Position numbers and translations under genes: made by a program. Of a DNA stretch of 64,000 nt, positions 1-11,320 are shown piece by piece (positions within the stretch are counted from its first letter, which is position 1; each line of letters starts with the position of its first letter). This DNA is from Heterocephalus glaber (taxonomy: Eukaryota > Chordata > Mammalia > Rodentia > Bathyergidae): NCBI RefSeq assembly GCF_000247695.1, contig NW_004624734.1:37488553-37552552 (forward strand). The letters run 5' to 3'. The notes under the pieces were generated by a model, which saw only the letters and a program-made list of their open reading frames with translations, did not search any database and was not told where the DNA came from.

Positions 1-815
1 AAAAAACTAAAAATAGAAATTTTATTTGACTTAGCTATTGCCCTGCTAGGTATCTTCCCAAAAGAACAAAAGACATCACATTACAGAAATATATGCATAC
101 CTATATTTATAGCAGCACAATTCATAATAACTAAATCCTGGAAGCAACCTATATGTCTATCAACAGACAAATGGATAAAGAAAATGTGGTAATGGCCTGG
201 GATTTAGCTCAGTGGTTCTGGCGCCTGCCTCACAAGCATGAGGTTCTGAGTTGGATCCCCGGTACCGAAAGAAAAAAGAAAATGTGGTGTTTATACATAA
301 TGGAATACTACTTGGCCATAAAGATGGATAAATTTAAGACAATATAGGGAGATGGATTCACCTGGAAAACGTAATGAATGTTAAATTACTTAAAGAATAT
401 ATGGCTTCTCTCATTTGAGTAATGCAAAGTACAAATAAAGGGCAAAATAAAAGATTGATAAAAGGAATCAGGGAGATAGATCTTTTTGTAAATGGGAAGG
501 GATCCAAGAGACTGAGGATGAGGGGATGTGGGAGAGGAAGAGGACATAAAAAGATTTAAGATGCACCATGTACAGGTACTAAATACTCACTATGAATGTA
601 ATCATGCGTGTGACAAACGTGAACAAAAAATAGGGAAAGGGATAGAGAGACAGAGGGAGGGGTTGAGTGGGGAAGGGAAGGGAAGTAGAAAGAATCAAGG
701 TATGTTGTGTGCACGTATCCAGTCCCTAAGATGTATGTAAGCTTCACATATTGCATATATTTAGTGATACAAATATATTTAGTAATACAATAAAATTTGA
801 AAAGCGAAATAATAG
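1..815 (+). mobile_element. L1 3' end (3' UTR), left edge of window
   Basis: It carries the typical old L1 tail patterns: a block ending in ACATAATGGAATACTACTTGGC, quoted only in part here as AATGGAATACTACTTGGCC (299-317), and a polypurine stretch at 626-690. It is interrupted by an ID SINE at 191-274. It probably begins before the window. Confidence 0.7.
191..274 (+). mobile_element. ID SINE
   Basis: Complete unit from GGCCTGGGATTTAG to GGTACC plus A-rich tail. The target duplication AAAGAAAATGTGGT is at 177-190 and 275-288, so it inserted into the L1. Confidence 0.9.
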
Positions 816-1130
816 AAACCTTTTCTCTTTCCCAGGTACCTCTGGTACTGATTACAGAAACAGAAGGCCGACTGGAAGAAGCAGGCCTGTGGGTCCTGAG
901 GGTGCGTGCGTGGACGAGATTCGTGTGGCTCCCCTGGACCCCCGGTAACTCCCTGAAGAGCAAGTGGTTATGAAGCAGTGCAGCTGGCCCCTGCGGGTCT
1001 GTGACTTCCTGCCTCGCCACATGTCTCTTCCTCACCCTCTCCTGCCACTGTGGCCCCATCCACCATGGAACCCTCGCTAGAATACAAATGAGAGGTGCTG
1101 CCCAACTTTGGACTTTCAGACTCCAAAACT

Positions 1131-1188
1131 TTTTCCCATACTAGGGCTTGAACCCAGGGCTTTCATACATTGAGCTATATCCCTAGGC
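1131..1188 (-). mobile_element. Old ID-related SINE fragment
   Basis: ACTAGGGCTTGAACCCAGGG and TTGAGCTATATCCCTAGGC are the antisense B box and A box of an older ID type. Confidence 0.55.
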
Positions 1189-1300
1189 TTTTTGTTTGTT
1201 TGTTTGTTTGTTTGTTTTGGTACCGGGGATCTAACTTGGGTCCTTGTGCTTTCAAGGCAGGAGGCAGGCGGTGGAACCACTGAGCTAAATTCCTCGCCCT
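1189..1300 (-). mobile_element. ID SINE
   Basis: Antisense copy with a (GTTT)n tail; the middle is lengthened by a duplicated AGGCAGG. Confidence 0.85.
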
Positions 1301-1405
1301 GTGTGTTTGTTTTTAAGAGAGTCTTGCTACGCTGCTCAGCTGCCCAGACTGGGCTTGATCTTGTGATCCTCCTGCCTCAGCCTCCCAGAGTCTGCCACTG
1401 GGCAG
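1301..1405 (-). mobile_element. Diverged B1-like SINE
   Basis: TCCTCCTGCCTCAGCCTCCC at 1,367 and the preceding CCCAGACTGGGCTTGATC show an antisense 7SL-derived core. Confidence 0.55.
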
Positions 1406-2292
1406 ATGAGACTGAACCGCTTTTCTTTATAAAATGGCAGCCTCAGGTATTTTGTTCTAAACCACAGATAATGTACTACAGATATCCATGTGGCTGGGGC
1501 ACCGTGGTAGGTAAAGCTGGGTAAAGAGGTTTAGTCTCATCTCGGTCCTGAAAGTGCCTGCGATGTGCTAGGTGAGGTGATCTTCAGATGTAAGCTGTCC
1601 TCAGGGCAGAAGGAGAAGGGTGAGGAAATGATTCATGCCTTTCTGAGGCACGGGTTATGAACAGATGATGCCTGGGCTGCATTTTGAAAGGAGTATAGTT
1701 TATCCAGTCGACTGAGGAAAGGAAGGAAGGGTAACAGGAGAGCAAATGGACAGAAGGGATGACATGTGCCAAGGCGCAGAGGCATAAAGCAGGGGGTTGA
1801 TTTAGTCTCGAGTGTTGGACTGAGACCTCCCCAAGCTTCTGTGCAAACACGTTCAGAAAAGCTATTGCTTGGGGTGAATCACCTCTGCAGATGGCTTGCC
1901 TCATCTTTTGTCTTGATTTTCCAGTTTTAATTCTGAGGATGATGTTTCGAAGAGCCTGTTCTCTAAACACCACAGTTCGAGGCCGCGGCTCTTCCTGGAG
2001 AAGGCTGCTTCGCGCCTGCTCCCGGCCCGCTGTGGCCCGGCCCTGCCTTGTGTGTTCAGGAGGAACTCCTTCCTCCCTGAACTCATTCTTCCCTCTGATA
2101 TTCAGAGCGTTCTCAAGAGTGCCTTGTAAAACCTTCCTGGTTAGTTTTTACCTGCTAGTTTCTAGCTAGTAGTAGGTTCATCAGTTCCCTGCCTTTCTCT
2201 TTAAGTCTCCAGCTTAGGGACAATGCTGCATTAATCTACTTTGAGTCCTTTTTTTCCCCGGTTCTCGTAGCTTCCTCATTGGTTAGACTGAA

Positions 2293-2410
2293 TGCACGGG
2301 ACATGGTGGTGCACACTTGTAATCCTAGCACTTGGGATGCTAAGGTAGGAGGGTCATGAATCAGAGGCTAGCCTGGGCTACATAGTGAGATTCTGTCTCA
2401 AAAAATTGAA
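2293..2410 (+). mobile_element. B1 SINE
   Basis: Sense copy: TGGTGGTGCACACTTGTAAT through AGCCTGGGCTACATAGTGAG to TCTCAAAAAA. Confidence 0.8.
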
Positions 2411-3316
2411 ACTAAAAATCCACCCAAATCAAATCAAAACAACCTTGACTGCACGTGGGAAGTTGCCATCTAGATCTTCTCAGCATAAAGGCTCCATGTT
2501 TTCTCAGAAGCTTAGCAAATAATGTTGCTTGGTCCAGGAAATGAATGAAATCATGCTACAAGCCTTAACCAAATCCTCTTTCCCTGGGGCCACTCAGGGG
2601 CTAGGAGTCCCACGGATCCCCAAGCCCAGCTTGATTTCACTATTGCTTGGATAGAAGGAGCTGCAACCTCTTTACAGGTGGATTGAGGCTTTTGGCTTTT
2701 TTTTTTTTTTTTTAACATGCCTGAAAGGCTGTTCCGGATCCAAGCACCATCTGTAAGTACCTGCTAGTGCTGTTTTCTCTCTTGTTCTTTATGCACACCT
2801 CTGCTGTTAGGCATGTGACATGTCATAGATTTTCATTTCCATTTCTTACTCTTCCATCTGGTCTACCTAGCCATCAGCCACTACCACCAGCACCAAAGAA
2901 TCAGTGGAGGTCTTGTCTTGTGAACGCTGATATTCTTCCTGGAGCCGCTTTACTTGGCTGTGATGAATAAGGTCTGAGTTAGTACACTGGACCTGGCATC
3001 AGTCTGGCCACAGAGAAGTACTCATTAATAGATGCTTAGCTCTTTCTAAATTAGGATCCACTGTTCCCTGTGATCCTTCTGCTTCTCTTTACTGCTGCAT
3101 CCATTGCAAATTAATCAATTCCTGACTCTGAGCTCTAGGTTTGACTCCCTTCCTGGCGTTGTGACCCGAGGTAGTGTCAGAAATGATCCATGTAAACAGT
3201 TTTGTGCAGTAGGAACAATTAATAGCTCTTCTTTACATATAAGGAAACAGAGTTTAAGAAAGGTATGTTGCTTCTGACTCAAACTAGAACAAGAAACAAT
3301 GTGGGCTAATTGACTC

Positions 3317-3398
3317 TTTTGTTTGTTTGTTTGTTTTTGGTGCCAGGGATAGAACTGGCAAGGCAGGTGGCAGCACCACTGAGCTAAATCCCTGGCCT
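3317..3398 (-). mobile_element. ID SINE
   Basis: Antisense, (GTTT)n tail, with a short deletion between the B box and the anticodon-loop region. Confidence 0.85.
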
Positions 3399-3505
3399 TT
3401 CTTTGTTTGGTTTTATGTAATCCAGGCTGGCCTCCAACTCATGACGATCCTCCTGCCTCAGCCTCCCAAGTGCTGGGATTACAGGTGTGTGCCACTATGC
3501 CTGGC
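3399..3505 (-). mobile_element. B1 SINE
   Basis: Antisense copy ending GTGCCACTATGCCTGGC, directly abutting the ID copy on its left. Confidence 0.8.
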
Positions 3506-3509
3506 TTGA

Positions 3510-3592
3510 TTCCTTTTCTTTCTTTTCTTTCTTTTCTTTTTTTTGTTCTGGGGATCGAACTCGGGACCTTGTGCTTACGAGGCAAGGATGGC
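3510..3592 (-). mobile_element. ID SINE, 5' part missing
   Basis: A (TTTCTT)n tail and the B-box half are present; it breaks off after GAGGCAAGGATGG. TTGATTCC occurs on both sides (3,506 and 3,593), a short target duplication. Confidence 0.75.
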
Positions 3593-3676
3593 TTGATTCC
3601 TATTACATCTAGGGTTCATCTTCAGGGTCATATATTGGAGACAGTAATAGGAAGTGGTTAAGAGTGTGGACATGAG

Positions 3677-3766
3677 GGCCAGGGATTTAGCTCAGTGGTT
3701 TCATTGCCTACTGCGCAAGCACAAGGACCGGAGTTTGATCACTGGTACAAAAAAAAAAACAAACCC
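3677..3766 (+). mobile_element. ID SINE
   Basis: Carries the CTACTGCGCAAG central variant. The 16-base target duplication AGAGTGTGGACATGAG is at 3,661 and 3,768. Confidence 0.9.
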
Positions 3767-3785
3767 AAGAGTGTGGACATGAGAT

Positions 3786-3918
3786 TGGTGTGAGGGCATA
3801 CATTTGTAATCTTAGCACTTTGAGAGGCTGAGGCAAGAGGATTGCAAATTTGAGCCCAGCCTGGGCAATTTAGCAATTTACTAAGACCCTGTCTCAAAAA
3901 AAAAAAAAGTAAAAAAAT
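3786..3918 (+). mobile_element. B1-like SINE
   Basis: Sense copy with GGCTGAGGCAAGAGGATTGC and TAAGACCCTGTCTCAAAAA. Confidence 0.75.
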
Positions 3919-3925
3919 GAAAAAG

Positions 3926-4145
3926 GCCTGGCACTTGGCATGGTTACTCATGCCTGTCCCAGCTCTTGGCAGGCTGAGGAAGGAGGATCACTACCAGTTT
4001 GAGGCCAGCCTGGGCTATGTAGTGACTTTAACGCCTACCTGAACTACAATAGTGAGACCCTGTTTAAGAAAAAACAAAAAAACAACAAAAAACAAACAAA
4101 CAAAGGCCTGAGTATGTTAAGGCCCTGGGTTCAATCCTCAGTTAA
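3926..4145 (+). mobile_element. B1-dID-like dimeric SINE
   Basis: A B1 left unit is followed by an A-rich linker and a short ID remnant ending GGCCCTGGGTTCAATCCTCA. Confidence 0.65.
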
Positions 4146-4164
4146 GGGTGGTGAGGAAGTGTGG

Positions 4165-4470
4165 ATTTGGAATTTGGATGGCAGATTGCCTGGATTTACT
4201 ACTTACTACTTCTGCAGTTTGGGGGGACAAATTCCATAACTTCTCTGAGCTTTACCTTCCTCATCTGAAAAAAGGAAAAATTACTATTCCTTACTGTTAT
4301 AAGTTTTTATAAGAATTAAATGAGTTGGGCTGGGGATTTAGCTCAGTGGTGCCACCACCTGCCTCACAAGTGCAAGGGCCTGAGTTCGTTCCCTGGTAAC
4401 AACAACAACAACAACAACAACAAAAATTAAATGAGTTAAGCACTTGCTAAATCTTAGCCGCCACTGCCAT
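4165..4470 (+). mobile_element. MIR SINE, split by an ID insertion
   Basis: The MIR core order is visible: TTTACTACTTACTACTTCTG, TAACTTCTCTGAGC, CCTCATCTGAAAA and AATTAAATGAGTT. The ID SINE at 4,327 duplicated the last of these. Confidence 0.65.
4327..4423 (+). mobile_element. ID SINE with (AAC)n tail
   Basis: Flanked by AATTAAATGAGTT at 4,314-4,326 and 4,425-4,436. The tail has become an AAC microsatellite. Confidence 0.9.
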
Positions 4471-4702
4471 CGGCATTGGTACTAAGTTTTCCAGGTAGTC
4501 AATGCAAGTTAAAACCGGACCAGAGATGTTAACCAGTGATCACACAGTTCTGTATTTGCATAATGCTCCTGGTGTTCAGAGAACTTTAATATTGATGATC
4601 TTGCATGACTCTGTGCCTACAGCACCTGGCTGGTGCAGCCACTTACATCTTCATTTTATAGATTCATTCATCCACACTGTTCATTAAGAACTCTCATGTA
4701 AG

Positions 4703-4796
4703 GGGCTGGGGATGTAGCTCAGTGGTGCTGCGCCTGCCTGGCAAGTGCAAGGTCCTGAGTTCGATCCCTGGTACTAAAAAAAAAAACAAAAAAACC
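4703..4796 (+). mobile_element. ID SINE
   Basis: Sense; GATGTAGCTCAGTGG A box and GTTCGATCC B box intact. Confidence 0.88.
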
Positions 4797-5629
4797 TCTC
4801 ACCTGGCACGCACTGCAGTGTTCTGAGAATTCAAAGACAGAAACATGATCCTTGCTCCTTCCTTAACAAAAGCCATCCTTGGGAGTAGATTTTTGGGAGA
4901 CATTTTACTTAGCACTCTTACATTCAGAAATGAAAAACTGGCCACAGGAAGAGTCTGATGGGGAGGCAGGTGTGCAAATAACTACCTATAATGATGTTGT
5001 CACTGCTAGGCATAGACATGGGTCAGTGGACAGGGTCGGAGGAAGGTGGGAAGTGGCTTTCAGGCTGAGGCAGATGCGAGAATGGAGCAGAAGCAGGGAG
5101 TCAGAAGCAAGCAGGGCAGGAAGCAGGCAGGGGTGCTTGGCGTGAAGAGAAGCAGATGGTGGCCTTCCTTCCGGCTGGCCAGGTGCACAAGCCAGATCCC
5201 GACAGAATTCACTGTGCATCGATGGCCAGGCTGTGCCCTGTTGGCGGTAGGTGCCCATGGAGAATATTCTGTTGGGGAGAAGCATATTAGATTTGCATAA
5301 TTCTGCTGGCAGTGGATGGTGTGTGCTGATACTTCTCTAAAAGTGGAAGGTGGTCAGAGCAACTGCCTCAGTCTTCTGAGCCCAGGGTTAGTGGGTTTTC
5401 CATGAAACTCTGCTGACTTCTACATCACTCAGTATATAAAAGGTCCCATATTTACTGTATTCATGGTCTGAATTTAAATTCTCCATTAAGAGAATGAGAA
5501 AAGATTTCATATCCTCACTAAGCAACCTAACCTCATCTTGTATTCCTTTTGGGGAACAAAGCTATTCAAAGATATTTTTCTGTTTAATTAATCTCTTCAT
5601 TTGAATGGAACACAGTTTACAATTTAATA

Positions 5630-5714
5630 ATTTTTTTTTTTGTACCAGGGATCAAACTCAGGACCTTGTTCTTGCCAGGCAGATGCGGTGCCACTGAGCT
5701 AAATCCCTGGCCCC
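5630..5714 (-). mobile_element. ID SINE
   Basis: Antisense; AATTTAATAATTT at the left and AAATTTACTAATTT at the right suggest a diverged target duplication. Confidence 0.88.
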
Positions 5715-5845
5715 GAAATTTACTAATTTTTAAAATGTGCTAGAGCATAATTTCCACTGAGTGACTTGCTCCAGGGCTTATACACTTTATAAATTCATGT
5801 AATTTTTCTTCAGTCTAAATTTAATTTTTATTTTGTACATAGAAA

Positions 5846-5871
5846 GGGGAGGGGTTTTGTGGGGAGAGGGG
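5846..5871 (+). other. G-quadruplex motif
   Basis: Four runs of four G separated by loops A, TTTTGT and AGA, in otherwise AT-rich sequence. Confidence 0.7.
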
Positions 5872-6282
5872 ATGGGATAAATAAAATTTATTAAAAATAA
5901 ATTTAATTTTTGATACAGTACAGTTCTGTACCCTCCAGTTTCTTTTCTAAGTCTAAAGATGGAAGGGCAGTAGCACAGCTTGCTGTCTCTGCAGGACAGT
6001 CACTGCTCTAGGAACGCTGAGCCCTCTCCTTGCCTTCATACTGCAAACCCCATCGAGAATATCAGGCAGTGCCGTGCAGAGCAAGCTGGCCACAAGGAGT
6101 CTTCCCCTCCATGTGACAGTGCTTTTGCTTCGAATGGTCCCCCGGCGCCCGTGGTGTCCAGCAGGAGAGAAGGCAAGTGTGATCCTGCACCTCAGGGACT
6201 CTCTCTTGGCTCTCCTTTCCTGGAGCCTAATGCCACGAATCTGGCAAAACCCCATGGGTTTCCAAACTCTGCATATCCTCCT

Positions 6283-6436
6283 GTTTTTGTTTTTGTTTTT
6301 GACACAGGGTCTTGCTAAGTAGTTCAGGCTGGCCTTGAACTCACTATGTAGTCAGGTTGGCCTTGAACTCACAGTGATCCTCCTGCCTCAGCCTCCTGAG
6401 TGCTGGGATTGCAGGCATGCGCCACCACGCCTGGCT
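6283..6436 (-). mobile_element. B1 SINE with internal duplication
   Basis: Antisense. The GGCTGGCCTTGAACTCAC block occurs twice (6,328 and 6,357), the tandem duplication typical of rodent B1. Confidence 0.85.
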
Positions 6437-7054
6437 ATCCATGTGTTTGGTAGGATCCTGTGCTTCTATCACAGCTTTAGTCTGGGTTTGTTTTAAGGAT
6501 GGTGTCATCATTCTGACAAAAATCATATCATCAAATGTCTCTTTGCCATCTGCGTCTACTTCTTGCCTGCTAGAACAAGAGGCACTGAACTATTTCTTAT
6601 TCTCTCTTGGGGTTAAGTTCAAAATAATTTTTAAACTGTGCCCGGCCTTTTATCCATGCATTCATGGGTGGCCTTTCATCCATGTGCTCATTCATTTATT
6701 CATTTTTTTGGTGCTCATTTTATGCCACCTACTATCTAATTGCTTAGGACATGGCATGGAGCAAAACAAGTCCTGCTGTCCTGAAGCTTTTGGTCCGGTG
6801 ACCATGATATCGGGCAGAGGGTTGTTAAAAGGGAAGAGCAGCTTGTTAATCGAGGCTGAGAGGAAGTGAAAGCATCTACAGCTGCCAACAGTGTAATTGA
6901 TGCATCCTAAGTAAGAAGCTTAAACATATTTTAATGGTTATATATGAGCATGATTGCTATTTTCAATTTAATTAGAGGGAAGGCAATATGCCACCAGTTA
7001 ACATATTGCAGCAGAGTCCAGGAGGATTGGGCTATTTGTTTAAAAGTGAATTTA

Positions 7055-7585
7055 ATTCCTCAAAAATTTAAAAATAGAATTACCATATGATCCAGAAATT
7101 TCTCTTCTGTGTATATATCAAAAAGAATTGAAAGCAGGATCTCAAAGAGCTATTTGGACACCTATATTCACTGCAGCATTATTCACAATTGCCTGGGGAG
7201 GAAGCAGCCCAAATGTCCATGGGCAGATGAGTGTGCAAAGCAAATGTGCTATGTACACACAAAAGAATATTATGTGGGCTTAAAAAAGGAAAGCCTGTCA
7301 CAGGGTACAATATGGATGAAGCTGAGACATTGTGCTGAGTGAAATAAACCAGTTACAAAAAGACAACAATTACTGATGCCACTTGTGTGAAATTATCTCG
7401 AGTAGTCAATGTCACGGAAGCAGAACATAAAGTGGTGGCTGTCAGGCAGGGGCTGGGGGAGGGAGAACTACTAGAAAGTTATTTCATGGGTATAGTGTCA
7501 GTTTTGCAAGACGAAAAAGATTCAGAGTTTTGTTACACAATGTGTAACACCATTAAACTGCACCGTTTAACTTATTAGGAGAGAA
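7055..7585 (+). mobile_element. L1 3' UTR fragment
   Basis: The run of motifs ACCATATGATCCAGAAATT, CTGCAGCATTATTCACAATTG and GAAGCTGAGACATTGTGC-type sequence is the canonical 3' UTR order of old mammalian L1M elements. It ends near the ACTTATTAGGAG segment at 7,570-7,585. Confidence 0.75.
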
Positions 7586-7620
7586 GCGTCTTTTTTTTTT
7601 TTTTTACTACGACTCGAAAT

Positions 7621-7626
7621 AAAATT

Positions 7627-7661
<35 letters not shown>

Positions 7662-7773
7662 TTTTTCAGACCGGGTCTCACCTTGTACCCCAGGCTGGCC
7701 TCGAACTCGCGGTGATCCTCCTGCCTCAGCCTCCAGAGTGCTGAGATTACAGGCGGGAGCCACCACGCCCAGC
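7621..7773 (-). mobile_element. B1 SINE with (ATTT)n tail
   Basis: Antisense copy, relatively intact CpGs (CTCGAACTCGCGG), preceded by about ten ATTT units. Confidence 0.85.
7627..7665. repeat. (ATTT)n microsatellite
   Basis: About ten ATTT units derived from the tail of the adjacent antisense B1. Confidence 0.9.
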
Positions 7774-7799
7774 TCGAAAGAAACATTTTTTAAACACCA

Positions 7800-8220
7800 T
7801 TAACACGGAAGCAGCTTGGGGTGCGGTAGAGAGTGGTGAAGTGCGGTCGGTGAGAAGATGGAGCTGCAGCCAGGTCCCTCAGCCCAGCTGTGTGACCTCG
7901 CGGGTAGAGCGGAGATCGCCAACCCCCGCAGAGTGCAGAGCCGGGGCAGAAGTGCACCTGGGGCGTGGACCCCGGCGCCCACACAGCGGAAGCGTCCCGA
8001 GGGAGGCCAGGGTGACGGTTTCTCCTGCCGATCTCTCTCCAGGCAGGTCTCGCGTTTCCAGTCCCTTGCTTCTGTGAACCGAAGACAGACAGGTGAGATA
8101 GCTGGACCTCAGCGGGAGACCGTAGGTCGGAGCGGACCGCGCCGGGGCCAGGCGAGCGGGAGGAAGGACCCGCACTCGCGGTGGGGCGGGACCTCGCCGG
8201 AGGACTGAGATGCTGGAAGG
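7800..8220. promoter_or_regulatory. Orphan CpG-rich block
   Basis: Unique, CG-rich sequence between repeats, 13 kb upstream of PPP2R5E. It contains an exon-like 8,043-8,092 segment with a pyrimidine-rich CTCTCTCCAG acceptor and a GACAG/GTGAGA donor. No known protein is encoded, and the open frames on both strands look like GC-rich noise. Confidence 0.45.
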
Positions 8221-8303
8221 GAAATGTGATATCGGGAACCTTTCAGCTGCAGGCTCAGGGCACCGGGTGCAGGGCAGTGAGGACTGTAGTTTAAATTTGA
8301 GAA

Positions 8304-8423
8304 CGTTCCGGGCGTGGTGGCACACGCCTGAAATCCCACCACTCCGGAGGCTGAGGCAGGGGGATCAACGCGAGTTCGAGGCCCGCCTGAACTACATAGC
8401 GAGACCTTGTCTCGAAAAAAAAT
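8304..8423 (+). mobile_element. B1 SINE
   Basis: Sense; CGGGCGTGGTGGCACACGCC start and TAGCGAGACCTTGTCTCG end keep many CpGs, implying a young copy. Confidence 0.85.
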
Positions 8424-8430
8424 CATCAGC

Positions 8431-8518
8431 AGGGCCGGGCATTTAGCTCAGTGGCACCGCACCTGCCTCGTAAGCACAAGGTCCTGGGTTCAATCTCAGG
8501 TACCAATAATTTAAAAAA
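8431..8518 (+). mobile_element. ID SINE
   Basis: Starts AGGGCCGGGCATTTAGCTCA directly after the B1; ends GGTACCAATAATTT with a poor tail. Confidence 0.85.
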
Positions 8519-8576
8519 TCAATCGATCAATGAATCAATGTGAGAACATGAGAACACCAGTTGGATGTGTATTTTT

Positions 8577-8660
8577 TTTTTTTTTTTGGTACCGGGGATC
8601 GAACTCGGGGCTTGCACTTGCGCAGCAGGCGGCGAAACCACTGAGCTAAATCCCTGACCC
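8577..8660 (-). mobile_element. ID SINE
   Basis: GCGCAGCAGGCGGCGAAACC variant. Target duplication TTGGATGTGTATTTTT at 8,561 and 8,661. Confidence 0.92.
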
Positions 8661-8796
8661 TTGGATGTGTATTTTTGACCAAAATAATTCATGGGCCAAA
8701 GGCAGTTACAGTAAAATTCCAATGGGTTATTTAGGGGAACTCTACAAAACGATTCAACTAGACAGATCATTATGTGAGAAGAAGAAAAAAATTGTC

Positions 8797-8903
8797 GGGG
8801 CCGGGGATTTAGCTCAGGGGCACTGCGCCGGCCTCGCAAGTGCAGGGTCCTGAGTTCGATCCCTGGTACTGCAAAAATAAGTAAGTAAGTAAATAAATAA
8901 TAA
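8797..8903 (+). mobile_element. ID SINE with (GTAA)n tail
   Basis: Sense; tail expanded as AAGTAAGTAAGTAAATAAAT. Confidence 0.88.
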
Positions 8904-8975
8904 ATGTCAAGTGTGTAATGAAGAAGGACTTTCCTTGTCAATAAATGGGAGTGGGAGAATCGGTTGCATGTTCAT

Positions 8976-9075
8976 TTATTATTATTATTATTATTATATT
9001 ATTATTATTATTTTGGTGCCAGGGATCAATTCAGTACCTTCCGCTGGCCAGGCAGGCATGGCGCCACTCAGTTTA
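8976..9075 (-). mobile_element. ID SINE with (TTA)n tail, A box damaged
   Basis: The TTA repeat is followed by GGTGCCAGGGATCAATTC; the expected CACTGAGCTAAATC reads CACTCAGTTTAAG. Confidence 0.8.
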
Positions 9076-9426
9076 AGTTTTCAACACACCCCACACACAG
9101 ATATTAATTCACTGTTGACTAGAATGTAGTGAAAAAACAAAAAATTAGAAGATAATATAGATAAAATATCTCCTCACTGGGTAAGGATTTTTTTTTTAAA
9201 GAAAAATAGAATCTCTTGTATAGCACTGGTGGGATTGTAAATTGGTACAGTCATTTAGAAAAGCAACTGTTTTGGTTCCACTTTTAGATACACATGCTAG
9301 AGAAACCGCAATACAAAAGATCTTCCCACAATGACCACACCACTGCTCCAAATAGTCCATGCCACATGAAACAGGAGGATAAATTAAGGACAGAGCGTTT
9401 CTAAATGGAACGGAGAATAGCAGCGA

Positions 9427-9607
9427 AAGTAGTGTCACAAGCCTGTAATCCTAGCACTCTGAGAGGCTGAGGCAAGAGATCCTAAGTTCCAGCCCAAACT
9501 GGACAACTCAGTGACTTACTGAGACGGTCTCTCAAAATAAAAAATAAAAAAGGGGTGGGGTGTAGCTCAGTGTGAAGGCCCTGTGCTCAATCCCCAAAAC
9601 AAAACAA
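9427..9607 (+). mobile_element. B1-dID-like dimeric SINE
   Basis: B1 left unit, then AAAATAAAAAAGG and a short ID unit (GGGTGTAGCTCAGTG ... CAATCCCC). Confidence 0.75.
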
Positions 9608-9722
9608 GGGCTGGGGATTTAGCTCAGTGGTTTTGCCGCCTGCTTTGCAAGCTCAAGGACTGAAGTTCGATCCCCAGTACCAAAAACAAAACAAAACACA
9701 CCAAAAATAATACAACAAACAA
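9608..9722 (+). mobile_element. ID SINE
   Basis: Sense; complete, tail of mixed CAAAA units. Confidence 0.88.
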
Positions 9723-10088
9723 AACAAAACACACAAAATGTTGAATGAAACACTAAATTACAGAAGGTAACATTTAGGGAAATATGAGTTAAATAACAAT
9801 CCTAAGAATAAATACAACCCTAAAATATGAAAAAAATACTACATGCTGTATACATGGTAAAAGCAAGACATTGTGAGAATAGAAAGCTCGAGATTCACGA
9901 TTTCCTCTGGGAAAGGGGAATATGGCAGGAGAAGTTTATACCAGGGAGTTCATTTCTAGAGTTATGTGTTGGGTTATGAATGTTGTTACAGTGGCTCATC
10001 CTAAGTCTAAAATGTCTCATGAAATAAAATGTAAGGGTATACATATTCCTTTTATAAATTAAAACAAAATCTAAGTATATAATTTAAT

Positions 10089-10205
10089 CTTTTTTCTTTT
10101 GAGACAGGGTCTCACTGCATAGTTCGGGCTTACCTTGAACTCACTATGTAGCCCAGGTTGGCCTTGAACTCATGGCAATCCTCCTGCCTCAGCCTCCTGA
10201 GTGCT
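10089..10205 (-). mobile_element. B1 SINE
   Basis: Antisense, ends at GCCTCCTGAGTGCTC, missing the 5' 25 bases. Confidence 0.8.
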
Positions 10206-10224
10206 CTTTACTATTCTCTCTCTC

Positions 10225-10310
10225 TTTTTTTTTTTTTGGTACCAGAGATCAAACTCAGGACCTTGTACTTGTGAGGCAGGTGGTGGAACCACTGAGCTAA
10301 ATCCCCAACC
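10225..10310 (-). mobile_element. ID SINE
   Basis: Antisense, complete, preceded by a (CT)n stretch. Confidence 0.88.
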
Positions 10311-10601
10311 TCCAGTTTTATTTTATACATATCTCTATGTATTTCATATATCAGGGTTGTCCTGTAATTCTGTGACTTGCTTTTTCTCACTTAATATGAT
10401 AGACATTTTTCAATATAATAAGCATCTCCCATATATACAATGGGTACATAGTATCCCCTAGTATGGATGTGTCATACTTTATGTAATTAGAGTTCAACTA
10501 ATACATACTTAGATTATTTCCAATTTTGTCATTAAAATTCTATAAGGAACATCCCTGGTGAACCTTAGGAGTATATTTCTATGAAAGATATTCAGGAGAA
10601 G

Positions 10602-10687
10602 ATTTTTTTTTTTTGGTACTGGGGATCAAAATCGGATCCTTTTGCTTTTGGGGCAGGCAGCAGAACCACTGAGCTAAATCCCTGGCT
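10602..10687 (-). mobile_element. ID SINE
   Basis: Antisense; flanks AGGAGAAGATTTTT and AGGAGGAAGAATTTTT look like a diverged target duplication. Confidence 0.88.
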
Positions 10688-11320
10688 TACAGGAGGAAGA
10701 ATTTTTAAAGGAAAGTCTTTCTGAGAATTCATGCTTAGCAACCTCACCCTGAAAAGAATATTCCAATGGAAATGTAGTATACTCTTCTATGTCAAATTAA
10801 TATAGAAAAGTTCATATAAATAAACCACAGAAGCACTAAAAGTATAATAGGAAAATTAAGCAAAAGGCATCAATAGTTAATTTGCAGAAAAAGAAATGCA
10901 AATAAATAGTAAATGCATGAGAAACACTTTCACTATTCTGCCTGGGTAAAGAGATGAGAGTTATAATTAGTTTCAAAGTTTTGGGCTATAAATTTAGAAA
11001 AGATGAGAAAGTGAGTTATATGGTTGGTAGTGTGGGAGACTTTTCCAAGGATTTAAAACATCCTTGTCTTTATAGTAATTCTACTATTATAAATTTAATC
11101 TAAGGACATAATCAAAGACATTGTAAATAGACAACAATTCGGTGCATTTCAGGGCCATTGTTTCTGTCCCTCTTTTTTCTGTCCAAACACACATGGAAAT
11201 AGCAAAAAGTCCCTAACATTCGCTTGATCCAATGACTCCAGTGCCCAGGCCACAGCTGCCTGGCCCAGGTCTGAGAACGTGACCTGAACTGCGACTTTGT
11301 ATTAAAACCAAGGGATTCTA

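Noticed and set aside
1560..1800. Possible exon around 1.6-1.8 kb
   Set aside because: The pattern (GGAGAGCAAATGG, ACATGTGCCAAGGCGCAGAGG) resembles an ancient interspersed repeat more than an exon; no splice-bounded frame was convincing and no family could be assigned.
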